This document shows positions 38,799 to 46,944 of a stretch of DNA of 64,000 nt, piece after piece. A program made the position numbers and the translations under genes. Source of the DNA: Flavobacterium sp. KACC 22763 (GTDB taxonomy: Bacteria; Bacteroidota; Bacteroidia; Flavobacteriales; Flavobacteriaceae); NCBI RefSeq assembly GCF_028736155.1, contig NZ_CP117879.1:4216001-4280000 (forward strand). The letters run 5' to 3'. A model generated the notes under the pieces. That model saw only the letters and a program-made list of their open reading frames with translations, searched no databases and had not been told where the DNA came from. How positions within the stretch are numbered: position 1 is the first letter of the stretch; each line of letters begins with the position of its first letter.

Positions 38799-40265
38799 TT
38801 ATTTTATAACCGTTATTGATCCTTTTTTTTCACCTGCATCGCCTTGAATGACATAGTAATAAACGGGATTTACATTTTTAAAATCTATATTGTTTTGAGG
38901 CCAATCGCCTTGGTAATTCACTACGTCCAAAACCATTTCTCCGTTTGAACTAATGATCATTACCTTTGTATTTGCATTTTTATACTCGTCTGGAATATTC
39001 CAATACGGATTCATTCCGCTTAATTTAATAATGTTTGGAATAACACTTGATGGGCCAGAATCTCCATTTATTCTAAATGAAAATTCTTTGCTTGCTATAC
39101 ATCCAGATGCCTGAGAAACTTTTGCTTTATAATTACCTTTTACAGCTACAACATAAGAACTTGATGTTTCATTAGGAATTAAATTATCATTTAAATACCA
39201 CTCATAAGTCGGTGCGGTGGCATCTGTTGTAATAGTTACAGTTATAGTTTCACCTTCGTTTAATTTATATCCATCCTGAGCATCGATACTTGCATTAAAA
39301 CTATTACTCTGAAGATTAATTGATCCTGAAGCCTTACATCCGCCAAAATCAACATCCACAGAATAAACTCCAGATTCGTTTGTTGAATATGTACGATTAG
39401 TGGCTCCTGCAATCAAAACTCCATCTTTTTTCCATTGATAGCTATTTCCTGAAGTTGCTGTTAAAACCGTTCCTGTACCACTAGCACAAAACGGGTTTCC
39501 TAAACTTGAATTAATAGTTACACTCGATCCTGAACTTGATGATACTACATCAACACGGTTAGAATAAGATTGTGATGTACACGTGCCATAATTTGTTTCA
39601 ACATAATAAGTCCCTGCTGTTGTAACAGTATAATTTGGACCACCGTTACCTTGAACAAGTGTTGGCAATGTTGTTTCTCCATTATATCTATACCAGTTAT
39701 AAGATAGATTTGGATATTTTAAAGGAGAATTATTTACTGGATTAGTAGAATCTGGATCTATCGACAATGTATAGCTCCCGCCAGAACAGATAGCAGCAGA
39801 ACCATTAAAATTATTAATGGTATACTGCTGATCATGTATTTTGTAATAAATTGGGAATAATTTTTTTGTTGTAGAAGAAGAAAAACTTCCACTTGAAGGC
39901 TGACCGCCAGAACTTTTTATTCTTAAAGCATAGGTATCCGATCCAACTATATCCGAAGGAACATTGAATACTATTGTTTTCTTATTAGCAGCATCATCTA
40001 TTACATTTATTGTTGTAGTTGCAGTTGGATTTGTAAAACTTCCTGTCTTATCAGACAACTCAACTTCAAATGTAGTACCTGCTTGATAACCCGTGTAGGT
40101 GAAAGATGCTCTGTAAGTTGGATTACTTGCACCACCAGCACAAATTCGGTCAAAAGTCAAAATATCTGGTGTTATACTTTGAGCATAGGTACGCGATTCA
40201 GTAAAAATAATAATACCAAATAAGAGAAAAACTTTAAAAAAAGATAAAGTAATTTTTTGAATCAT
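38799..40265 (-). CDS. sprC: SprC-like secreted protein with Ig-like domains and a T9SS type B-like C-terminus
   Basis: A 488-aa exported protein. Signal peptide at 1-29 (VFLLFGIIIFTESRTYAQ). At least two or three PKD/Ig-like modules follow, each with C...Y.W......L pattern (for example YSNRVDVV, GNSYQWKKDGVLIAGATN and PTYEWYLNDNLIPNETSS, the last near residue 360). The final ~85 residues (VIPNIIKLSGMNPYWNIPDEY...VMIISSNGEMVLDVVNYQGDWP...YYYVIQGDAGEKKGSITVIK) resemble a type B gliding-motility sorting domain, though divergent. The start overlaps the preceding gene's stop by 4 bp (ATGA), and the next gene starts 1 bp after its stop, so translation is coupled. Position and architecture fit SprC. 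Confidence 0.8.
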   Translation of the reverse strand: MIQKITLSFFKVFLLFGIIIFTESRTYAQSITPDILTFDRICAGGASNPTYRASFTYTGYQAGTTFEVELSDKTGSFTNPTATTTINVIDDAANKKTIVFNVPSDIVGSDTYALRIKSSGGQPSSGSFSSSTTKKLFPIYYKIHDQQYTINNFNGSAAICSGGSYTLSIDPDSTNPVNNSPLKYPNLSYNWYRYNGETTLPTLVQGNGGPNYTVTTAGTYYVETNYGTCTSQSYSNRVDVVSSSSGSSVTINSSLGNPFCASGTGTVLTATSGNSYQWKKDGVLIAGATNRTYSTNESGVYSVDVDFGGCKASGSINLQSNSFNASIDAQDGYKLNEGETITVTITTDATAPTYEWYLNDNLIPNETSSSYVVAVKGNYKAKVSQASGCIASKEFSFRINGDSGPSSVIPNIIKLSGMNPYWNIPDEYKNANTKVMIISSNGEMVLDVVNYQGDWPQNNIDFKNVNPVYYYVIQGDAGEKKGSITVIK

Positions 40266-40669
40266 ATAGTGCGTGTTCTTGCTAGATCTATACGCTCAAA
40301 AAACAAGATATCTATGAATGTTTCAGAGAAATCATACTTGTAGTTTTCAATTACTTCTTTTGCAAGAATTGAAGTTGCTGCAAGTGTTGAGTTCTCCTCA
40401 CAATCGCTAGATACAGTATTTGACTCAGCCGCCATAGTAAGGCTATCCTTGGGGGTGGACATCCCTACTATAGACTGATTTAAATTACTTAATTTGCCGT
40501 TTACAACAGCATTATTATTGTTGTTTTGGTTATTATTAGCCAAAGTTAAACCACACGCCGAAACAGCAGCCTTAGTAGGGTTTTCTGCTGTATTCTGTGC
40601 ATATAGAGTTAACGATATAGGCGAAACCAAAAATATTATATATATAAAATATTTTTTCGTAGATACCAT
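40262..40669 (-). CDS. Small secreted protein of the gliding operon, unknown family
   Basis: A 135-aa protein starting at the ATG at 40669, because that begins a clear signal peptide (MVSTKKYFIYIIFLVSPISL, then TLYAQ); an in-frame ATG 13 codons earlier adds a polar stretch before it and is less likely. After cleavage it has a short Asn-rich run (NNNQNNNNN) near residues 45-55 and two Cys (SACGL and SDCEEN). The C-terminal part has a helical amphipathic segment KEVIENYKYDFSETF ending in LARTRTI. I do not recognise a family. It sits between the 430-aa gene and sprC-like (overlap of 4 bp with the latter), where remG-type genes are described in F. johnsoniae; I cannot assign which. Confidence 0.7.
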   Translation of the reverse strand: MVSTKKYFIYIIFLVSPISLTLYAQNTAENPTKAAVSACGLTLANNNQNNNNNAVVNGKLSNLNQSIVGMSTPKDSLTMAAESNTVSSDCEENSTLAATSILAKEVIENYKYDFSETFIDILFFERIDLARTRTI

Positions 40670-40769
40670 TATGTCTTGATCTTTATTTTGGCCCGTAAGA
40701 CGATACATAAATTGTGTCTGGGGACTTAATTAATAAAATTTACGCGTGGGAAATAAAAATCGAAACTAT

Positions 40770-42062
40770 TTATCTATTACCGCTAGAAGCTGTGATTTTT
40801 CCTAATTGTAATCTGAAATCTGGTTTTTTAGGATTGAAGATATCAATGAATGTTTCTTTGTTGTCGCTTTGTGAGTAAACGTTAAAGAATACACTGTTTC
40901 CATACCAGCTCTCTAAATCTTCATTGTTAGAATTGTATTCAGTAAAGATGTTTCCTTTACATAAGTTGAAATACATTTCCTCAAATTTGATTTTTTTAAG
41001 GTTGGCATCATTGATTTCAGTTTTGCTGTCTAATAATACGGCAGGGTTGAATCCAGAGATTACACTTCTTTTCATTTCAAGAGAAGCATTTTCGGCTACA
41101 TATACGGCCTCTTTTACTAAACCTGCTTGAATGTCAGCGTTAATGTTTTCACTGTCATTAACCATTGTAATATTGCTTGCAACAACTAAAGTTTGTTTTT
41201 TAGTGAAGTCTGTTTCACTTTTCTTCTCATAAGATTTTACCTCCATACAACGAGATCCATCTTTAGTACTTGAGAAGTAAGAAGATCTAACTGCTAAAGA
41301 GTTGAAGAAACGACATTGAACTCCTTGAGAGAATTTAAAGTCATCGTTAACTGATTTATAAGAAACGAATTTTGTAGCATTTAAGTCACCACCTAAGATT
41401 CCGAAAGAATCTCCTCCAGCGTAACTAACCATAATATTTTCTAAAACTGTTTTGTTACCAACAGCTGCTAAAGTTAAAGCGTTGAAAGTATCAGCTCCTT
41501 TTACTTTTTTACCAGCAAACTCGATTCTAACGAATCTTAAAACTCCTGAATTTGAAGCTACATTGTCACCACCATAAGTAGTCATTGTAGGATCAAGATC
41601 TAGGTTATAAGAACCAACGTTTCCGAATTTATTGATTGGAGCATCACCAAGGATTACAATTCCTCCCCAGTCTCCAGCTTTTTTCATGCTGCGGTTTGAA
41701 GTAAATACAATTGGATCTGTTTCTAAACCATCGGCCACTAATTGTGCTCCTTTCGTGATTACTAATGTTCCTTTTGTTTCGAAATCACCAATAATTACAG
41801 TTCCAGGTTCGATAGTTAAAACAGCATTGTTTGTCACATAAACGTTTCCTTGCAGAACGTAGATATTTCTTTTCAGCAATTTTGTATTAACAGAAATGTT
41901 TCCTGCCAAAATTTGGTTTGCTTCTCCATAATCAACTTTGTTAGGCTTAAACTCAGTCCAGTTGTTTAACCAATTGGTGTAGCCCATAATTCCTTTCTCT
42001 TGTTGAGCATTCATACTCGCAACTGTCAAAAGAACGCAGATCAATTGAGTAATTTTTTTCAT
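40770..42062 (-). CDS. Secreted right-handed beta-helix-like protein of the gliding operon
   Basis: A 430-aa exported protein: signal peptide MKKITQLICVLLTVASMNAQ, then ~60 residues of unique sequence, then parallel beta-helix-like repeats (YVLQGNVYVTNNAVLTIEP ... GTVIIGDFETKGTLVITKG ... WGGIVILGDAPIN), and later coils ending with an acidic, aromatic region. Similar T9SS-related beta-helix proteins occur in Bacteroidota. No T9SS C-terminal signature is evident. It is read as the second gene of the operon, in the place where remF/remG lie in F. johnsoniae; the exact match is not claimed. A terminator-like hairpin precedes it (42112-42167). Confidence 0.72.
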   Translation of the reverse strand: MKKITQLICVLLTVASMNAQQEKGIMGYTNWLNNWTEFKPNKVDYGEANQILAGNISVNTKLLKRNIYVLQGNVYVTNNAVLTIEPGTVIIGDFETKGTLVITKGAQLVADGLETDPIVFTSNRSMKKAGDWGGIVILGDAPINKFGNVGSYNLDLDPTMTTYGGDNVASNSGVLRFVRIEFAGKKVKGADTFNALTLAAVGNKTVLENIMVSYAGGDSFGILGGDLNATKFVSYKSVNDDFKFSQGVQCRFFNSLAVRSSYFSSTKDGSRCMEVKSYEKKSETDFTKKQTLVVASNITMVNDSENINADIQAGLVKEAVYVAENASLEMKRSVISGFNPAVLLDSKTEINDANLKKIKFEEMYFNLCKGNIFTEYNSNNEDLESWYGNSVFFNVYSQSDNKETFIDIFNPKKPDFRLQLGKITASSGNR

Positions 42063-42111
42063 GATAAGGGGGGTATTACGGTTAATAATAAATTTGGGTA
42101 TGCGTAAATGT

Positions 42112-42167
42112 AAAAACTCCTCTCGGGTTTTCTGAAATTTCTCAGAACCCTCGAGAGTGAGTTTTTT
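42112..42167 (-). terminator. Strong terminator-like hairpin inside the gliding operon
   Basis: A long imperfect stem (left 42112-42135, right 42142-42167, loop ~6 nt) including CTCTCGGGTTTTCTGA against TCAGAACCCTCGAGAG. On the minus strand it ends in GAGTTTTTA. It sits between the 150-aa gene and the 430-aa gene, so it should attenuate the downstream six genes unless they have another promoter. Confidence 0.65.
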
Positions 42168-42242
42168 TTATTTTGTTTTTCGAGAACGTCAAAGCTGGTA
42201 TTCACTTAGACTTTCTCAAAAAGATTTTAAAAAAATGCTTTA

Positions 42243-42695
42243 TTACATTTCGTTCAAATCGTTGAACTCGTGTAATGATTTCAATGTACTTTCGTAGAAT
42301 AAAATTGCCGCGATTAGATTTCCTTTATCAGAGTAAGGCATCATTTTTCTTTGGAATTCTACTGTTGTATCTAAGAATGTTGTTGTACCAACTGCTTGAG
42401 CATCCAAAACTTTTTTGTGTTCACTATCGTCTGGAATACCAAGGTCTGCCATAGTAACTCCAGGTTTTGTAACCAAAGCAATGTAAGGGAGAGTTTTAAC
42501 TAATACTTTGATACGCTCGATGTATAATTCCAAAAGTTCACCCTTTTGCATACCACTTAATTCTTTTTGATCATGGTATTTTCGGATAAGAGCAGTTGTA
42601 CTGATAATACTTCTCGGTGCGTTTTTAGCTTGTGCTGAAACAGCCGCAGTAGTTAAGATAAAAAAAGCACTAAATAGAATAATTTTCCCTTTCAT
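42243..42695 (-). CDS. Small secreted protein, first gene of the gliding operon
   Basis: A 150-aa protein with signal peptide (MKGKIILFSAFFILTTAAVSAQ). The mature part is helical, charged and without motifs: residues ~30-60 (RSIISTTALIRKYHDQKELS) and 65-85 (ELLELYIERIKVLVKTL), then a C-terminal helix. I do not recognise a family. Its place, just downstream of the operon promoter at 42730-42759, marks it as the head gene of the probable remFG-sprCDBF locus. Which rem gene it equals, if any, I cannot tell from sequence alone. Confidence 0.72.
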   Translation of the reverse strand: MKGKIILFSAFFILTTAAVSAQAKNAPRSIISTTALIRKYHDQKELSGMQKGELLELYIERIKVLVKTLPYIALVTKPGVTMADLGIPDDSEHKKVLDAQAVGTTTFLDTTVEFQRKMMPYSDKGNLIAAILFYESTLKSLHEFNDLNEM

Positions 42696-42729
42696 AGATT
42701 CTTATTTTATAATTGGTTGTTGATAAAAA

Positions 42730-42759
42730 CAAAAATATAGAAATTAACTTAAATTACAA
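42730..42759 (-). promoter_or_regulatory. Predicted promoter of the gliding operon
   Basis: On the minus strand: TTG (42757-42759), 19-nt spacer, TATTTTTG (42730-42737), matching TTG-N17-23-TAnnTTTG. Start of transcription would be near 42725, ~30 nt before the 150-aa gene's ATG. The gap 42696-43144 is otherwise AT-rich with no gene. Confidence 0.6.
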
Positions 42760-43132
42760 CTGTAATGGATTTTTTTTTCAAAAAATTTCCTTAAAAAAAC
42801 CTTAAAAATCAGCCTTATGTCGAGAAAATGTGCGTTTTAACGGGCTTTTTGTTAAAAATGTTAATTTAAAATCTGTAAGATATTAGTCATAAAAAAAGGA
42901 AAAACATCCAAATAAATAACCAAAAAAAACCTACGTTTGTCGATTTTCGAAAAAAAATATTAACAAAAAGATCTTGATATTTACTCACTTGAGGATATTT
43001 ATTAACAAAATTCTGTCGAAACTGAACCAAAAAAATTTCAAAAACATTCAAGGTAGACTTCAAAACTGAATTCGGAAAACGTAACTCATAAATAATCTTA
43101 CTCCCGAAAATTTTAGACTACACATTTTCTTC

Positions 43133-43140
43133 TATCTTTG
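43133..43140 (+). promoter_or_regulatory. -7 promoter box at holB, possibly leaderless
   Basis: TATCTTTG fits TAnnTTTG and ends only 4 bp before the ATG at 43145. No TTTG is at the ideal -33 distance (TTTAG is). Initiation would fall on or next to the start codon. Confidence 0.45.
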
Positions 43141-43144
43141 CGCC

Positions 43145-44293
43145 ATGCAATTTTCTCAAATTTTAGGTCAAGATTACATCAAAAGCCACTTGATAAAAAG
43201 TGCTGCTTCTGGTAGAATACCTCATGCTCAATTATTCGTTGGTCCAGAAGGAAGCGGTACTTTAATAACCGCCATTGCTTACGCCCAATATATTTTATGT
43301 AGCAATACTGGCGATGAAAATTCAAACGGAAATGATTCTTGCAATCTTAAGTTTGATCACATATCTCATCCCGATCTGCATTTTATCTACCCAACCGTTA
43401 CAACCGAAGATGTAAAGACAAAACCCAAAAGTTTAGATTTCATTCAGGATTGGCGAAGCTTTATTCAAGAAATGCCTTACGGCGGTTTGTTTGATTGGTA
43501 CAAAATTCTTGGTGTTCAAAACAAGCAAGGAGAAATTCGTGTAGAAGATGCACAGGAGGTTTTAAAATCGCTTTCGCTAAAATCTTACGAAGGCGGATAT
43601 AAAATCATGATTATCTGGATGGCCGATAAAATGAACATCGCCGCATCCAACAAACTTTTGAAACTTTTAGAAGAACCATCAGACAAAACTATGTTTATTC
43701 TGATTTCTGAAAACGAAGAAGATATTATCCAAACCATACGTTCAAGATGCCAGGTGATTCACTTTAGTGGACTACCTGAAAAAGTTATTGCCGATGCTTT
43801 GATTCGCCAAGAAAACATAGACGCAGGTTTAGCCAAAAAAATTGCACATCAGGCGCAAGGCAACTTTAATAAAGCATTGCATTTGTTAAAAGAAGACGAT
43901 GACGATCTTCCGTTTGAACAATGGTTTGTCAATTGGGTTCGTGCGGCATTTAGAGCAAAAGGAAATGCTGCTGCAATTCAGGATTTAATTACTTGGAGTG
44001 AGCAGATTGCAGCATTGGGGCGCGAAAGTCAGAAAAAATTTATCCAATACTGCATCGAGATGTTCCGACAAGCTCTTATGCTAAATTATCAGGCTCAAGA
44101 CTTAGTTTACATCGAACCGAAAGTGGATAAATTTAAATTGGAGAATTTTGCTCCTTTCGTAAATGGGAATAATATCCACGAAATATTCAAAGAACTTTCA
44201 GATGCTATGTATCACATTGAAAGAAATGGAAATGCAAAAATAATTCTTACCGATTTATCGATCAAATTGACTCGTTTAATTCATAAAAAATAA
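43145..44293 (+). CDS. holB: DNA polymerase III subunit delta' (clamp loader)
   Basis: A 382-aa AAA+ ATPase-fold clamp-loader subunit. The N-terminus FSQILGQDYIKSHLIKS and GRIPHAQLFVGPEGSGTLITA is the usual delta' opening with a degenerate P-loop (no GKT), which fits a non-ATPase subunit; the Box VII-like SRCQVIHFSGLP segment (~residues 200) and NKLLKLLEEPSD are also typical. It works with DnaX and HolA to load the beta sliding clamp. It starts the plus-strand block and is followed by a DoxX-like gene after 6 bp, so they are probably co-transcribed. Confidence 0.92.
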   Translation: MQFSQILGQDYIKSHLIKSAASGRIPHAQLFVGPEGSGTLITAIAYAQYILCSNTGDENSNGNDSCNLKFDHISHPDLHFIYPTVTTEDVKTKPKSLDFIQDWRSFIQEMPYGGLFDWYKILGVQNKQGEIRVEDAQEVLKSLSLKSYEGGYKIMIIWMADKMNIAASNKLLKLLEEPSDKTMFILISENEEDIIQTIRSRCQVIHFSGLPEKVIADALIRQENIDAGLAKKIAHQAQGNFNKALHLLKEDDDDLPFEQWFVNWVRAAFRAKGNAAAIQDLITWSEQIAALGRESQKKFIQYCIEMFRQALMLNYQAQDLVYIEPKVDKFKLENFAPFVNGNNIHEIFKELSDAMYHIERNGNAKIILTDLSIKLTRLIHKK

Positions 44294-44299
44294 TTCAAA

Positions 44300-44683
44300 A
44301 TGAACAATGTTGCCTCAATTTTACTTTTGGCTTTTCTAGCTTTAACTTTTCTACAATCCGGTTACGAAAAAATTTTTTACTGGAAAGATAATGTTACGTG
44401 GCTTAAAGAGCACTTTGCCAAAACGCCTTTAAAAAATCAAGTTCCGCTTGCTCTTATGCATTTATTGATTTTAGAATTGATTTCAGGAATTTTATGTGTC
44501 GTGGGCGGAATTCAATTGTTTACAAATAATGGCAGAGAATTTGGTTTTTATGGAGCTATCTTTTCTTGTATCTGTTTGCTAATGATGCTTTTCGGACAAA
44601 GACTTGCAAAAGATTACGATGGTGCGAGAACCATTGTTATATATTTTATACCAGCTGTAATGGCTGTTTATTGGTTAAATTAA
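44300..44683 (+). CDS. DoxX-like small integral membrane protein
   Basis: A 127-aa protein with four hydrophobic segments: about residues 5-20, 50-70, 83-100 and 108-125. The early FLQSGYEKIFYWKDN segment and the four-helix layout fit the DoxX/DoxD superfamily. Function is not known. Start codon is 6 bp after holB; the thioesterase follows after 32 bp, so the three genes likely form one transcript. Confidence 0.7.
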   Translation: MNNVASILLLAFLALTFLQSGYEKIFYWKDNVTWLKEHFAKTPLKNQVPLALMHLLILELISGILCVVGGIQLFTNNGREFGFYGAIFSCICLLMMLFGQRLAKDYDGARTIVIYFIPAVMAVYWLN

Positions 44684-44715
44684 CCAGTACAATTTTTAAA
44701 TTTTAGATTAAAAAA

Positions 44716-45225
44716 ATGAATCCAAAACATCCTTCAGAATCCCTAACTATTTTAACTGATTTAGTTTTACCGAGCGAAACAAATCCTTTAAACAATCTTT
44801 TTGGCGGCGAGTTATTAGCCAGAATGGATCGCGCAGCCAGTATTGCAGCGCGCAGACATTCGCGCCGAATTGTAGTAACGGCATCTGTAAATCACGTTGC
44901 TTTTAACAGAGCTATTTCGCTTGGAAGCGTTGTAACCGTAGAGGCAAAAGTTTCAAGATCATTCAAAAGTTCGATGGAAGTTTTTATCGATGTTTGGGTA
45001 GAAGACCGCGAATCTGGAAATAGAACAAAAGCCAACGAAGCAATTTATACTTTCGTAGCCGTAGACGATACTGGAAGACCAGTTGAAGTTCCAGCAATTG
45101 TACCTGAAACTGAATTGGAAATTCAACGATTTGATGCTGCGCTTCGTCGTAAACAATTGAGTTTATTGCTTGCAGGCAAAATAAAACCAACTGAAGCAAC
45201 AGAATTAAAGGCTTTATTTGTATAG
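44716..45225 (+). CDS. Acyl-CoA thioesterase (hotdog fold)
   Basis: A 169-aa cytoplasmic thioesterase of the YciA/ACOT hotdog family, which hydrolyses acyl-CoA to fatty acid and CoA. The motif NPLNNLFGGELLARMDRAAS (residues ~22-41) is the hallmark, with Asn/Asp catalytic residues of the family in it, followed by VVTASVNHVAFNRAISLGSVVTVEAKV. Length is normal for one hotdog domain plus a C-terminal helix. No signal peptide is present. It precedes recA by 145 bp; that gap has no convincing terminator or gene. Confidence 0.88.
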   Translation: MNPKHPSESLTILTDLVLPSETNPLNNLFGGELLARMDRAASIAARRHSRRIVVTASVNHVAFNRAISLGSVVTVEAKVSRSFKSSMEVFIDVWVEDRESGNRTKANEAIYTFVAVDDTGRPVEVPAIVPETELEIQRFDAALRRKQLSLLLAGKIKPTEATELKALFV

Positions 45226-45370
45226 AACGATTTTGTGACAATTTGGAACAATCAAACTTCAAAAAAAGAAGTAATTTTACAAATTATAAAACTGACTAAT
45301 AAAAATATAGCAGAATTTTCTTATTTTTATCCAGAAAGACAAAATAATAATTTAAGATATTTAGAAAAAA

Positions 45371-46378
45371 ATGAGTTCAGAGAAAGAAGCCAAATTAAAA
45401 GCACTACAATTAACGCTTGATAAACTTGACAAAACCTACGGAAAAGGAACCGTAATGAAAATGGGCGACAGAGCCATTGTAGAAGTAGAAACGATTTCTT
45501 CTGGCTCACTAGGTGTAGACTTAGCTCTTGGAGTAAACGGATATCCAAAAGGAAGAATTATCGAAATATATGGTCCAGAATCTTCTGGAAAAACAACTTT
45601 GACGCTTCATGCAATTGCAGAAGCTCAAAAAGCTGGTGGTATTGCCGCTTTTATCGATGCGGAGCACGCTTTTGATAGAAACTATGCAGAGAAATTAAAT
45701 GTTGATATTGAGAACTTAATCATTTCTCAACCAGATAACGGGGAACAAGCTTTAGAAATTGCTGAAAACCTAATTCGTTCTGGAGCTATCGACATAGTTG
45801 TAATTGACTCGGTTGCGGCTTTAACTCCAAAAAGTGAGATCGAAGGTGAAATGGGAGATTCAAAAATGGGTCTTCACGCACGTTTGATGTCTCAAGCTTT
45901 GAGAAAACTTACCGGAACTATCAGCAAAACAAACTGTACAGTTTTCTTTATCAACCAGCTTCGTGAAAAAATTGGTGTTATGTTCGGAAATCCAGAAACT
46001 ACAACTGGAGGTAACGCACTTAAATTTTACGCTTCTGTACGTTTAGATATTCGTCGTTCTGCTCAAATTAAAGATGGTGAAAACGTAATCGGGAACAGAA
46101 CTAAAGTAAAAATCGTTAAAAACAAAGTGGCTCCGCCTTTTAAAACTGCCGAATTTGACATTATGTACGGAGAAGGTGTTTCTAAAACAGGAGAAATCTT
46201 GGACTTAGCTGTTGAATTTGACATTGTTAAAAAAGCAGGATCTTGGTTTAGCTATGGCGACACCAAATTAGGTCAAGGTCGTGACGCTGTTAAAGCTTTA
46301 ATTAAAGATAATCCAGAACTTGCTGAAGAACTGGAAATCAAAATTAAAGAACACATGAAAGAACTGGCAAATGCCTAA
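45371..46378 (+). CDS. recA: Recombinase A
   Basis: A 335-aa RecA. Walker A is GPESSGKT at 68-75, the Walker B region is [12 protein letters not shown] (~140), and loop L2 contains [16 protein letters not shown] (~residues 207-222). The protein catalyses ATP-dependent strand exchange and SOS repressor cleavage. ATG at 45371 follows an AT-rich leader; no LexA-like box was recognised. A strong terminator lies ~25 bp after the stop (46402-46445). Confidence 0.98.
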   Translation: MSSEKEAKLKALQLTLDKLDKTYGKGTVMKMGDRAIVEVETISSGSLGVDLALGVNGYPKGRIIEIYGPESSGKTTLTLHAIAEAQKAGGIAAFIDAEHAFDRNYAEKLNVDIENLIISQPDNGEQALEIAENLIRSGAIDIVVIDSVAALTPKSEIEGEMGDSKMGLHARLMSQALRKLTGTISKTNCTVFFINQLREKIGVMFGNPETTTGGNALKFYASVRLDIRRSAQIKDGENVIGNRTKVKIVKNKVAPPFKTAEFDIMYGEGVSKTGEILDLAVEFDIVKKAGSWFSYGDTKLGQGRDAVKALIKDNPELAEELEIKIKEHMKELANA

Positions 46379-46401
46379 AAAATAAGTCTAAAAGACCCTC
46401 T

Positions 46402-46445
46402 AAAAAGCCAAGTGATTACACAAAAATCACTTGGCTTTTTTTATT
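46402..46445 (+). terminator. Rho-independent terminator of recA
   Basis: A perfect 16-bp stem (left 46402-46417, right 46425-46440) around AAAGCCAAGTGATT / AATCACTTGGCTTT, with a 7-nt loop and a T-rich tail. Confidence 0.93.
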
Positions 46446-46468
46446 TTAAAATAAAATTAAAAATTTCA

Positions 46469-46498
46469 CGCAACCTTTTTACCAAACCTTCATCTATA
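46469..46498 (+). promoter_or_regulatory. ECF-sigma-like promoter motif, copy 1
   Basis: CGCAACCTTTTT (46469-46480) is followed by TCTATA (46493-46498), with 17 nt between AACC and TCTATA. AACC at -35 with a TCTA-type -10 at this spacing resembles extracytoplasmic-function sigma factor promoters. The identical 12-mer and spacing recur at 46648-46677. Confidence 0.45.
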
Positions 46499-46502
46499 TA
46501 AA

Positions 46503-46616
46503 AAAGCAGTTTTGTAATTGGTACTGCCATATATCAATTTCGGTTTTTTTTAGAATTTACGTTGATTGGTTATTTGAGTAAAAAAATCCGTTAGTTGTTC
46601 AAACTAACGGGTTTTT
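46503..46616 (+). ncRNA. Candidate small RNA between promoter copy 1 and a terminator
   Basis: From just after promoter copy 1 to the terminator at 46581-46616 there is ~110 nt without a good ORF. The terminator (AAAAATCCGTTAGT ... ACTAACGGGTTTTT) cannot belong to recA, which already has its own. A short transcript without a protein is the simplest reading, but it rests on these signals only. Confidence 0.4.
46581..46616 (+). terminator. Terminator of the candidate small RNA
   Basis: A 9-bp stem (TCCGTTAGT 46587-46595 with a few A's before it, ACTAACGGG 46603-46611) and a TTTTT tail at 46612-46616. Confidence 0.75.
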
Positions 46617-46647
46617 ATCAAATCTTCCCTTTTAATAAAAATTCCAA

Positions 46648-46677
46648 CGCAACCTTTTTGATTTTTCTCCATCTATA
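46648..46677 (+). promoter_or_regulatory. ECF-sigma-like promoter motif, copy 2
   Basis: CGCAACCTTTTT at 46648-46659 and TCTATA at 46672-46677, again 17 nt between AACC (46651-46654) and TCTATA. Start of transcription would be ~46685, before the 34-aa ORF. Confidence 0.45.
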
Positions 46678-46742
46678 ATAATGTGAAATTAACTTGAGTC
46701 ATTAACCAAACTCTTTATTATCAACTATTAATATTTTTAATC

Positions 46743-46847
46743 ATGAAAGAAAAAATAGAATTGTTGTACAGTAAAAACCGAAGAAAAACCAAATTGAAGT
46801 TTAAAAAAGTATTGCGTTTTATTTCAGAAAAGATAATTCACAGATAA
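46743..46847 (+). CDS. Small basic protein, 34 aa, unknown function
   Basis: A 34-codon ORF (starts MKEKIELLYSKNRRKTKLK, ends IIHR). Thirteen of 34 residues are Lys or Arg, with a hydrophobic face in the middle (KKVLRFISEKII), so an amphipathic basic helix is likely. It lies 66 bp after promoter copy 2 and 39 bp before the terminator at 46886-46924. No family is recognised. I infer a real transcript from the promoter/terminator framing; the coding claim for such a short ORF is uncertain. Confidence 0.45.
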   Translation: MKEKIELLYSKNRRKTKLKFKKVLRFISEKIIHR

Positions 46848-46885
46848 TAAGCTTTTGAATAAAAATAGGGGTTTTTAATTCAAAG

Positions 46886-46924
46886 AAAAGCCGGTAGACT
46901 GATTAAATCTACCGGCTTTTGTAT
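46886..46924. terminator. Bidirectional terminator after the 34-aa ORF
   Basis: A perfect 13-bp stem (AAAAGCCGGTAGA 46886-46898 and TCTACCGGCTTTT 46908-46920), 9-nt loop, T-rich on both ends. It serves the small gene and the convergent PlsC-like gene (stop at 46945). Confidence 0.88.
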
Positions 46925-46944
46925 TTTACATAATGTTTTTACGG

